Shown: positions 1-6,153 of the stretch, piece after piece
Numbering within the stretch: position 1 is the first letter of the stretch
How the letters are laid out: the number at the start of each line of letters is the position of its first letter
Assembly: GCA_003497555.1 (NCBI GenBank)
Contig: DNNS01000749.1
Coordinates: 1 to 6,153 of the forward strand
Reading direction: 5' to 3'
Length of the DNA stretch: 6,153 bases
From: Spirochaetia bacterium
GTDB lineage: Bacteria > Spirochaetota > UBA12135
The notes under the pieces: generated by a model
Database searches by the model: none
What the model was told of the DNA's origin: nothing
The model's input: the letters and a program-made list of their open reading frames with translations, nothing else
Position numbers and translations under genes: made by a program

Positions 1-1
1 A

Positions 2-133
2 ATTTTTGATTTAAAAATTAAAATTCCTGCTTATCAAATGTTTACAACTAATACTATGCTATGCAAGGACGGGAAACAACTAAGAGAGGAAAATTATAAC
101 TTCCAGTTTGATTTTTTACAGAAAATGGCGTAG
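2..133 (+). CDS. C-terminal end of an unidentified upstream gene (5' partial)
   Basis: An open frame runs from the left edge to a TAG stop at 131-133 and gives 43 residues, ending in NFQFDFLQKMA. The other two forward frames are closed by stops within the first 15 bases. The alternating hydrophobic/polar pattern (DLKIKIPAY, YNFQFDFL) would suit the final strands of a beta-sandwich, as at the end of many secreted carbohydrate-active enzymes, but this is only suggestive. It lies 92 bases upstream of the beta-helix gene on the same strand, so the two could be neighbours in one cluster. The family cannot be named from so short a tail, and 43 open codons in AT-rich DNA could occur by chance. Confidence 0.5.
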   Translation: MFDLKIKIPAYQMFTTNTMLCKDGKQLREENYNFQFDFLQKMA

Positions 134-212
134 AGTTTATCAGGATGGGAAAATAAATTTCTTATACATTATACTAATAATCCGAAGGAAGGTTCGTTTT
201 TTTTAAAATACA

Positions 213-218
213 AGAGGA
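213..218 (+). promoter_or_regulatory. Ribosome binding site of the beta-helix gene
   Basis: AGAGGA lies 7 bases before the ATG at 226. It decides between two nearby ATGs: the one at 221 is in another frame and hits a stop after seven codons, while the one at 226 opens a long frame that begins with a signal peptide. Confidence 0.75.
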
Positions 219-225
219 ATATGTT

Positions 226-2601
226 ATGTCAAAAAAACTTTTAATTACTTTTTCATTTCTGTTCATTATATCAATCTATGCCAATGCTTTACCCGAAATA
301 CCCAAAGATGCAAATCTAATTATAGCTGATGATTGCGAAAACGCTTCTTCCAAAGAAACTTGGTCATTTATGGGAGCTAAGGGCAATATAAGTATCGAAA
401 CAAATAATAAGATAAACGGCAGGGGTTCTTTAAAATTTCAAATCGACGAGGGAAATGCCGGCCGTTTTTCAGCAATATATAAAAAACTTAAATTTCCAAT
501 AGACGCCTCAAAAGTTAGCAATATCAAATTCAATATTTATTTACCAGCTAAGAATCTTAGTTCTGATAATTGTATGATTTTGCTGTATGATACCGAAGGA
601 ATAGCAAAAAATGCCAAAGCGGTATTGAAATCGCAAATAGACATTGCTGCAAAAAAATGGACGGAAATTATTTTTAAAACCGAGACAACTGGTGCTGCTG
701 CAATTGTCGGCTTAAGGATCTATTTTAGCTATAAAGATAAAAATAATATTACAACTGGCGATTACTTTTTTATAGATAGTTTTACGATCAACGCACCCGC
801 AGGAGAAATTATTGACTTGAAAAAAACGAACGAATTTGTCCTTAAAAAATATCGCAAACCTTTCGATGTAAAAGTTCTTGATAATAATGTAAAGACCTAT
901 GGTGCTATGGGTGATGGCAAAACTGACGATACTGATTCACTCCAGAGAGCTATCATGGCTTTGGAAGCATATTCGCCATCATACGACAATGAAAACGCTT
1001 GTCCGGAGATTATTTTTCCAGAAGGCACCTACCTTATTTCCCGTCCACTGGTAATTGCTCTGACAAAACAAAACAGAGCGTTAGTTCTAAAAGGGGTCGG
1101 CAAGGCATTAATTAAACAAAAAAATTCTGATCAGGATATTTTATATTTTCATAAAGGATATCGGCACGCAGTTGAAAATATCTCTTTTGAATGCGGGAAA
1201 ATACAAATCAAATTTTTTACTGCCAATACGGATATTTCACAACTATTGGTCAGAAACTGCAAATTTGCCAATTCATCAAGTTATGCTATCGATGATTCGT
1301 TAAAAGGAATGCATTATACAAACATTATCGCGCCATACAATGTGATTATTAAAAACAAGCTTCCAATCCTAGAAGTTAACGAAATTGATTCTCTCCCAGA
1401 TGTTATCTATACATCATCTATAGTAAATATTGAAAATTGTGAATTTAATAATTGTCATAATGCCGTAAGAATATTCGCAGACTGGGGTATTATTAGTGAT
1501 TGTAAAATTGAAACCAGTCCGGAAATGGAAAACGCAGCTATCTACTCCCAGGGTGTCTTAAAATTAAAAAATATCGAAGGTGTAGCTAATGTCAAGGCTG
1601 GTAAAAACCAACGCTGGATTGATAATATAATGGCTGGAGTTATTATGCAAAATGTTCATTTTACTGCCAAGGGAAATATCGGTATGTGCCCGATATATAA
1701 CAGGGGGATTTATGATAATGGCGGGATGAATAATAGTTATATAACGATAACTGATAGTTCTTTTTACACTAAAAGTTCTCCGGAAAACTGTATTATTTAT
1801 TGTGATGAATTTCCTAACTTGATAGCAGTTAACAAGTCACGAAAAATTTCAAAAGAGATATCTGGTATAAAAGTGCCGATTTTAGGATTTAGAACACCTC
1901 TTACCCTTGAGTACCTGCAATACGTAGATTATTCTCAATTGGTTAAAAGAGATTCAGAACTCGAACGCATCTATGGCTATATGGTAAGAATGCCCCGTAA
2001 ATATAATCTTGTTTCAGAAGCCGGTGAAAAATTTAATAATGCGTTCTCTTTATCTATCAGTGATAATGATCCAAGTCTAAGCAGTGAAGTTCCGGATATA
2101 TTAAAACAATTTATTGATAAACCACTACCCAACGATATTGAAAAACTTTTTATTAAAAAAGAAAGAATAACACTCAACACTATGAACAGTTTAATCCAAA
2201 AAAGCATCAATGTCAGTGACTTTGGCGCCTTACCGAATGGTCAGGACGCCACTGCCGCTATTCAAAAAGCTTTTGACACTGTGAATGAAGGAATTATGAC
2301 CGAGGTATTATTCCCTAACGGCATTTATGCAGTATCAAAAGAGATTCAGTTGCCTAAAAATATCGCACTACGCGGTTTAGGAAATGCCTGCTTTGAAGGC
2401 GAACCAGGCTTAAAGAGCTTATTAACCGGTAAAAATGTTCAAAATCTACTTATCAGGAATTTTGGATTTTATGATAATGAAAATGCAATCGAAATAACAA
2501 CTGAAACAAAAGAAGATAGCAAAATTTTAATCGATTTTTGCCGCTTTACCAAAATACATGAGACAGGCGTTATACGACGTGAGAGATACAGAGCGTACTA
2601 A
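226..2601 (+). CDS. Secreted CBM-like plus tandem pectate-lyase-3-type beta-helix protein, second helix truncated
   Basis: Predicted 791-residue exported protein, probably a polysaccharide lyase or hydrolase, or a glycan-binding beta-helix. Residues 1-21 are a signal peptide: MSKK, a hydrophobic core, then ANA before a likely cleavage site at 21/22. Residues about 30-190 look like a carbohydrate-binding beta-sandwich (DDCENA near the start, GRGSLKFQI, and the closing DYFFIDSFTI that CBM4/11-like domains often show). A pectate-lyase-3 start motif, VKTYGAMGDGKTDD, lies at 222-235, followed by FPEGTYLI and beta-helix rungs (LLVRNCKF, IENCEFNNC, ISDCKIE, ITITDSSF) to about 515. After a linker a second start motif, INVSDFGALPNGQDAT, lies at 661-676, with FPNGIYAV and LRGLGN following. 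This second domain has only about 130 residues and ends in the basic tail RRERYRAY, unlike a helix cap. GH28-type catalytic motifs are not visible, so the reaction and substrate are unknown. The gene is notably AT-rich compared with those to its right. Confidence 0.85.
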   Translation: MSKKLLITFSFLFIISIYANALPEIPKDANLIIADDCENASSKETWSFMGAKGNISIETNNKINGRGSLKFQIDEGNAGRFSAIYKKLKFPIDASKVSNIKFNIYLPAKNLSSDNCMILLYDTEGIAKNAKAVLKSQIDIAAKKWTEIIFKTETTGAAAIVGLRIYFSYKDKNNITTGDYFFIDSFTINAPAGEIIDLKKTNEFVLKKYRKPFDVKVLDNNVKTYGAMGDGKTDDTDSLQRAIMALEAYSPSYDNENACPEIIFPEGTYLISRPLVIALTKQNRALVLKGVGKALIKQKNSDQDILYFHKGYRHAVENISFECGKIQIKFFTANTDISQLLVRNCKFANSSSYAIDDSLKGMHYTNIIAPYNVIIKNKLPILEVNEIDSLPDVIYTSSIVNIENCEFNNCHNAVRIFADWGIISDCKIETSPEMENAAIYSQGVLKLKNIEGVANVKAGKNQRWIDNIMAGVIMQNVHFTAKGNIGMCPIYNRGIYDNGGMNNSYITITDSSFYTKSSPENCIIYCDEFPNLIAVNKSRKISKEISGIKVPILGFRTPLTLEYLQYVDYSQLVKRDSELERIYGYMVRMPRKYNLVSEAGEKFNNAFSLSISDNDPSLSSEVPDILKQFIDKPLPNDIEKLFIKKERITLNTMNSLIQKSINVSDFGALPNGQDATAAIQKAFDTVNEGIMTEVLFPNGIYAVSKEIQLPKNIALRGLGNACFEGEPGLKSLLTGKNVQNLLIRNFGFYDNENAIEITTETKEDSKILIDFCRFTKIHETGVIRRERYRAY

Positions 2602-2709
2602 ACATTTGCTGCCATGCCACTTATACTAGTAACATAGGGGCTGTTATGCGAATTTGGAGCGGATTGTAAAAATATGCATAGTAGTTTGATCTTACAAATT
2701 TCCAGTTTT

Positions 2710-2716
2710 AAAGGAG
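2710..2716 (+). promoter_or_regulatory. Ribosome binding site of the small leader ORF
   Basis: AAAGGAG is a near-perfect Shine-Dalgarno sequence, 7 bases before the ATG at 2724. Its quality is the main reason to treat the 27-codon ORF as a real or formerly real gene start. Confidence 0.6.
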
Positions 2717-2723
2717 TAATTTC

Positions 2724-2807
2724 ATGAAGAAATTGGTTAATTTATTCAAAAAACAGCGCTATTGTTATGCCTTTTATCGTAGTAAAAACCGTAAAACAAA
2801 ATTCTGA
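2724..2807 (+). pseudogene. Small ORF resembling an orphan prepilin-type leader (27 residues)
   Basis: The ORF begins MKKLVNLFKK, continues with the aromatic stretch YCYAFY and ends NRKTKF followed by TGA. It is strongly basic, with no acidic residue. In Lentisphaerota and relatives, prepilin-like (DUF1559/type IV pilin-like) proteins often start with a basic leader ending in K-x-F, immediately followed by TLIELLVVIAIIAIL. Here the leader stops exactly where that hydrophobic segment should begin, and no reading frame just downstream supplies it. The best inference is a truncated prepilin-like gene left by a recombination event. A genuine basic micropeptide, or chance, cannot be excluded. The next gene is convergent and its stop is only 17 bases away. 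Confidence 0.4.
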
Positions 2808-2824
2808 GACATTGTAAGGAAGAT

Positions 2825-4237
2825 TTATACGTATTTTTTTAAAATTTTCATAGTATTATCAGCCAATTTATTTATTACATCCATGGCTTTTTTTACCATC
2901 TTTTCTGCATAACAGAAATTATTATTAATATTTTCTGCAGCAGTAAAAAGTTCGCGCGGAGATAAATGATCTATATTAAACAGCCAGTCTTCCAGTCCAA
3001 GAGAACGCAGCATAGCGGCTTTAATACCTGCTTCCGGGAAAACAGGAAGCAATACCGGAGTACCTACGGACAGTGCCAGAATTACAGAATGCATATCCAT
3101 GCTGACCACAATACGGGCTTTTTCATAAACTGAAACAGCTAATTCAGTTGTCCAGAAATTATCCATATAAACGCATTTATCGCGCGCTGATTCCGAGAGT
3201 CGATTAAATATCAGCTCTTTCATGGGTTTTATTTCACGTCTTACTTCCGGACATAATAAAATTTTAATGCCTGTTTTGGCTGTCCATAACTCAATAAAAT
3301 AACGCATTACCAGCATATGGTACTGTTCGCGCTGAACATTTATATAACCTTGAATAGAGGTGCGTATAATAAGACAGAGAAAGTTTTTATTTTCCAGGCT
3401 GTGTTTACGGCAGAAGGCCTCTGCTCCGTCTCTGTCTCTGAGCGGATAAAAAAATGTACTATCAGGACGAAACTTTATTTTTTTTATATCGAGGCCGCAT
3501 TTTTCCAGATTCAAACGGGAATCTGGGTCGCGCGTGCCGATTAATACAGCCTTGCTTAGCAGTTTGTGTATTAAAATGTTTACCGGATAATCGAGCGCAT
3601 CATACGAGTGGGCTGGTACGGCAAAAGGGATATCAAAATAATCGGCTGTTATCAGCGGGAGCATTCTTATAAAAGCGATTCTCCAGAAAACTCTGCATCC
3701 GGGAATATCCTGAATTTTATCTTCGGCAAATGGTTCGCCGCGTCCGAAATTCAGCACGGTTCCGCTGTTATAAATGATAAGCGCTGTTTCTTTTAAAGTT
3801 TTAATATATGAAGGATTTTCTTTCTCTAAAACCGGTATAAGTGCAGCCGTAAGTTTATTTATAATAAAATCATTTATTTCTTCAGCCTGCGTTTCGCTGA
3901 TAATACCTAGTTCATATTCCCGCATGATATCCGGGCCGTAAGCTTCTGATAGTATCTTCACAGCGGCAATTTCTACGTTCGGCTGCAGCGGATTACTTGG
4001 ATCAAAGTCCGCAGACGCGGGAAGATAAGGATTAGCGGAAACCTCGAGATCCGGATAGCTTTTATGGAAAAAATTTGCAGTAACTTTATATCCTTCTGCT
4101 CCGGCGGGAAACATGGAAAGAGCAGCCAGCGGGTTTTTTGGAAAGTATTTTTTTAATAAGGCCAGCAGTCCGGGGGTAATTGCCATATCTCCTATATTAC
4201 TGATGCTCCAGATGTAGCTGATAAGAATTTTTTTCAT
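2825..4237 (-). CDS. Polysaccharide pyruvyl transferase family protein (CsaB/WcaK-like), long form
   Basis: A 470-residue cytosolic-looking protein with no signal peptide. Family motifs appear in order: N14-I-G-D17 near the N-terminus (the usual NxGD start), IIYNSGTVLNFGRG at 154-167 in the place of the family's GGG-type loop, GTRDPDSRLNLEKCG at 234-248 (the RDxxSxxxLxxxG motif), RPDST at 257-261, and SMDMHSVILALSVGTPVL at 379-396, matching the conserved (R)xH-S-x-x-x-x-A-L-x-x-G-T-P block with H383. Known members move a pyruvyl ketal from phosphoenolpyruvate onto sugars of exopolysaccharides or cell-wall polymers. The protein is longer than the common 300-400 residues because of extra, largely helical sequence at about 75-150 between the NxGD and glycine-rich motifs. 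Many proteins in this family are uncharacterised, so the exact donor and acceptor are unknown. It lies 56 bases downstream of the hydrolase gene on the same strand and may be cotranscribed with it. Confidence 0.85.
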   Translation of the reverse strand: MKKILISYIWSISNIGDMAITPGLLALLKKYFPKNPLAALSMFPAGAEGYKVTANFFHKSYPDLEVSANPYLPASADFDPSNPLQPNVEIAAVKILSEAYGPDIMREYELGIISETQAEEINDFIINKLTAALIPVLEKENPSYIKTLKETALIIYNSGTVLNFGRGEPFAEDKIQDIPGCRVFWRIAFIRMLPLITADYFDIPFAVPAHSYDALDYPVNILIHKLLSKAVLIGTRDPDSRLNLEKCGLDIKKIKFRPDSTFFYPLRDRDGAEAFCRKHSLENKNFLCLIIRTSIQGYINVQREQYHMLVMRYFIELWTAKTGIKILLCPEVRREIKPMKELIFNRLSESARDKCVYMDNFWTTELAVSVYEKARIVVSMDMHSVILALSVGTPVLLPVFPEAGIKAAMLRSLGLEDWLFNIDHLSPRELFTAAENINNNFCYAEKMVKKAMDVINKLADNTMKILKKYV

Positions 4238-4293
4238 ATTTTCTCCTGTTTTTTGTTATGAATTTAAATATCGTTTTTATGCTGAATCATAGT
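4238..4293 (-). other. Short intergenic spacer between hydrolase and pyruvyl transferase genes
   Basis: This 56-base AT-rich spacer separates the hydrolase stop from the pyruvyl transferase start. Apart from the ribosome binding site it has no clear hairpin or promoter. This is compatible with one transcript covering both genes, but does not prove it. Confidence 0.45.
4243..4247 (-). promoter_or_regulatory. Ribosome binding site of the pyruvyl transferase gene
   Basis: Read on the minus strand, AGGAG is followed by AAAAT and then leads into the ATG at 4237-4235. Spacing and sequence are standard and support this start, which also places the NxGD motif at the usual position near the N-terminus. 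Confidence 0.75.
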
Positions 4294-6153
4294 TTATTTT
4301 TTGCCGGCTGACTGCAGAATCAGTTCTGCTGTTTTTTCGCGCCAAGAGCGTATTACTGCGGGATTCCTCATATAACTTTCGGTGTTTTTGGGGATGGCAT
4401 CTTCAATCTGTATGAAAAAATCATCAATTTCATTTTTCAAAGCACTTTTTTCCTGCGGCAATTTGCTGTATAAATCATTCAGCAGGTAGAGGTATTCGTA
4501 ATCTTCAAGGCCGTCTCTCCAGTTTTCAAGACGTATTGTTGCAATCCATGATCTCTCTTTAGGCCCGGGATAAAAAAGCGCAGCCCACCCATTATAATCA
4601 GGAAATTCAGAAGCTAAATTTTCAATAGGGCAATATGGTCCGCTGTCAATCCTTTCTTTAATGTGATACCAGCGGTTAATATTCCAGAGAAATACCCGTC
4701 AAATTTCATGCGCCAGGCGTGAAAGCCTAAGTAATCGCGCTGCTGAATCAGCGGAGTGTCGATGCACAGCCTGGCATTGTATGGAAGCACTTTTATTCCT
4801 CTTTTACGGGCTTTGCAGGCAGCCTCATAATTATATTGACTGTTATTAACAATGAACCCGCTTACAAAATCAAGTCCGCTGTCTTGGCCCAAAGACGGAT
4901 CAACTGCCGTAGTGTAAATTTTAAGATCAGGATAATAAACGGAAATATATTTCCAGAAATCAATAAATGCCGGCCATTCAGAGCGAGTGGCTTCATCAAA
5001 GCCATAGCAGTAGGCACGATTATAAATACCGAGGGTTTTTAACTTTGGAATCCATTGGCCGAGAATTTTTTTAATGCGTTCTTTTTCGGCCTGCGGATAA
5101 AAAGTCCGCTCGCTCTCCGGCAGAGATTCCCAGGCAGCAACAGATTTTTCTCCGGTAATAGGAGGATCGTGCAGAACCTGCCGTTTCAGGCGAAGATAGG
5201 TTATGTTAAAATTAACCAGGCCATGATCCGTGTATTTTTTTATCATGTAGGGTTCTGCCGGACGCAGATCATTAAATGCTTTACCGTAACCTCCGCCTGA
5301 GTAAATATTCCCAAAGGATAAACGATACCCGAGAAGAAACATTCGCAGCGAATCAAAATCTTCTTCGTCTGCGATAAAGTCCGGCATATTATAAAGCGAT
5401 GTAAAAGTCGGAAAATGGCCTGTACGCGGCAGGGAAAAATCCCAAACTTTGATAGAAAGCGGAACCTGGTATTCTTTGCTGTTTATTCTGACCTTTATTT
5501 CAGCCTGATAATCTCCTCCGGTACACTCTGACGGTACAGTAATCTTAACCCAAAACGGCTGAGCTTCATCAGCAAGTATTGTGATTTCTTTTAGATGAGC
5601 AAGCAGCAGATCAGGATGCCAGCCAGTATATTCAACTGTATAGCGCGGTGTTTTTGTTTTTACAAAACCTACAGGAACAATTTTCACCTGAGGAAGCAGT
5701 GTTTTTACAGGTTTTACAGCTGCAACTTGCCCGGCTGTTACTGCTGCAGAAGCAAGCTCTTTATCAGCTGGCGCCAGTATAATAAGCTGCAGCGATTCTT
5801 CTTCTCCGCGCGCTGCCGAAACAGAAAATTTACCTGCGGCAGCAAAAACAGGCTGCCCATGCGGAAAAATCCTTGTCATGCTGTCAGCTGCAGCCATAGC
5901 GAAACCGGAGTCGGGAATAAGGGCATCTGAATTTTTACGTATTACTTTGCGGGAAATTTCAATTAGTGCTGATGCGTATGCATCATATTCTTTTGCCGCC
6001 TCATCTGAAGAAATTTCATTTTTTTTAACCAGGGAAGCAAGAACGCGAAGCTGCTTAGCCTCAGGCTGCAGGAAAAAATCATAATTATCAGCCAGTTGTT
6101 CAAGCCGGGAGGGAAGTGTATTAACCAGCCGTACATTATCTATTATTATTTTC
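4294..6153 (-). pseudogene. GH123/DUF4091-type glycoside hydrolase, frameshifted and 5' partial
   Basis: The frame is open from the right edge (first full codon at 6152-6150), so the start lies outside the window; the ATG at 5897 is internal. The visible part opens with IIIDNVRLV, the usual last strand of a carbohydrate-binding beta-sandwich. An alpha-helical linker of about 75 residues follows, then the GH123-type N-terminal beta-sandwich (FSVSAARGEEESLQL, TGWHPDLLL, QPFWVKITVPSECTGGDY, VWDFSLPRTGHFPTF) and a TIM-barrel-like catalytic region. The adjacent Asp-Glu pair in YGFDE (codons at 4997-4992) matches the catalytic DE pair of GH123, whose known members are beta-N-acetylgalactosaminidases. 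After DGYF (about 4689) the frame is lost. The original frame continues for 24 unrelated residues to a stop at 4614. The other frame carries the expected continuation WNINRWYHIKERID, then WRDGLEDYEYLYLL, and ends in AGKK at a TAA (4296-4294). About 619 residues are visible when the frames are joined. Secretion cannot be judged without the N-terminus. Substrate is unproven, as many DUF4091 proteins are uncharacterised. Confidence 0.85.
4687..4688 (-). other. One-base-deletion frameshift site in the hydrolase gene
   Basis: On the minus strand, TTC (Phe, 4691-4689) is followed by TC and then TGG. Homologous DUF4091/GH123 proteins carry a motif like DG-[FY]-[LF]-Y-W at this point. A codon such as TAC that lost its A, or TTC that lost one T, would leave exactly this TC. 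Restoring one base rejoins the two frames as DGYF-x-WNINRWY. There is no heptameric slippery sequence here, so programmed frameshifting is unlikely. Confidence 0.8.

Larger units (their letters stand above)
2602..2824. other. Convergent intergenic gap, possible junction with gene debris
   Basis: This gap separates the rightward beta-helix gene from the leftward pyruvyl transferase gene. All three forward frames just after 2601 were read and none continues the broken second beta-helix. The only readable element is the small ORF at 2724-2807. No strong stem followed by a T-run serves as an obvious terminator for either gene. The 8-base palindrome ATACGTAT at 2827-2834, next to a T-run, has no loop and overlaps the last codons of the minus-strand gene. 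No insertion-sequence ends could be recognised. Confidence 0.5.

Noticed and set aside
134..225. Possible promoter with TATACT at 170-175
   Set aside because: No matching -35 element sits at the right spacing, and such hexamers are frequent in DNA this rich in A and T.
1977..2210. 77-codon minus-strand ORF inside the beta-helix gene
   Set aside because: It is antisense to well-supported beta-helix coding sequence, and its product shows only the hydrophobic repeats expected from the complement of AT-rich codons.
2602..2720. Insertion-sequence end at the truncated beta-helix gene
   Set aside because: No terminal inverted repeat, target-site duplication or transposase fragment could be recognised in the gap.
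3317..3796. Three overlapping plus-strand ORFs of 62-75 codons within the pyruvyl transferase gene
   Set aside because: They lie opposite conserved family motifs and their products have no recognisable domain.
4681..4700. Programmed ribosomal frameshifting in the hydrolase
   Set aside because: There is no slippery heptamer or obvious downstream structure, and glycoside hydrolases are not known to use it. A single-base loss explains the data simply.
5895..5897. ATG at 5897 as the start of the hydrolase
   Set aside because: The frame stays open for another 85 codons to the window edge, reads as a helical linker and carries an IDNVRLV motif, so this Met is internal.
4836..6084. Plus-strand ORFs of 68-111 codons opposite the hydrolase gene
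   Set aside because: The opposite strand encodes a continuous GH123/DUF4091-type protein. These ORFs are rich in Cys, Arg and Ser, as antisense reading of such genes tends to be.

Overview
The window resembles a glycan-processing locus from an AT-rich, Gram-negative-type bacterium with many secreted polysaccharide-active proteins. The protein styles fit the PVC group, with Lentisphaerota/Victivallales as a plausible source: a CBM-plus-pectate-lyase-like beta-helix protein, a GH123/DUF4091-type hydrolase, a long polysaccharide pyruvyl transferase family protein, and a short charged leader like those of this group's prepilin-like proteins. This placement is inference from protein style; there is no rRNA or marker gene here.

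Layout. Positions 2-133 (+) hold the last 43 codons of an unidentified upstream gene. Positions 226-2601 (+) encode a secreted protein with a signal peptide, a sugar-binding-type beta-sandwich, one full pectate-lyase-3-type beta-helix and the beginning of a second, which stops abruptly. The convergent gap 2602-2824 contains a small ORF with a good ribosome binding site (2724-2807). It looks like the amino-terminal leader of a prepilin-like protein whose body is missing. On the minus strand, 2825-4237 encodes a polysaccharide pyruvyl transferase family protein. Upstream of it on the same strand, 4294-6153 is a GH123/DUF4091-type glycoside hydrolase. It runs off the right edge and is split by a one-base frameshift near 4688; its conserved C-terminal part continues in another frame to a stop at 4294-4296.

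The two minus-strand genes are 56 bases apart and could be one transcript. Together the genes suggest binding, cutting and possibly modification of a complex glycan, but no substrate can be assigned from sequence alone. Base composition differs clearly between the AT-rich left gene and the right-hand genes. The change falls near the convergent gap that also holds the truncated lyase end and the orphan leader, so this gap may be a rearrangement or transfer junction.

No RNA gene, CRISPR array, complete mobile element, strong hairpin terminator or convincing new system was found. The clearest discoveries are the frameshift and the debris-like junction.
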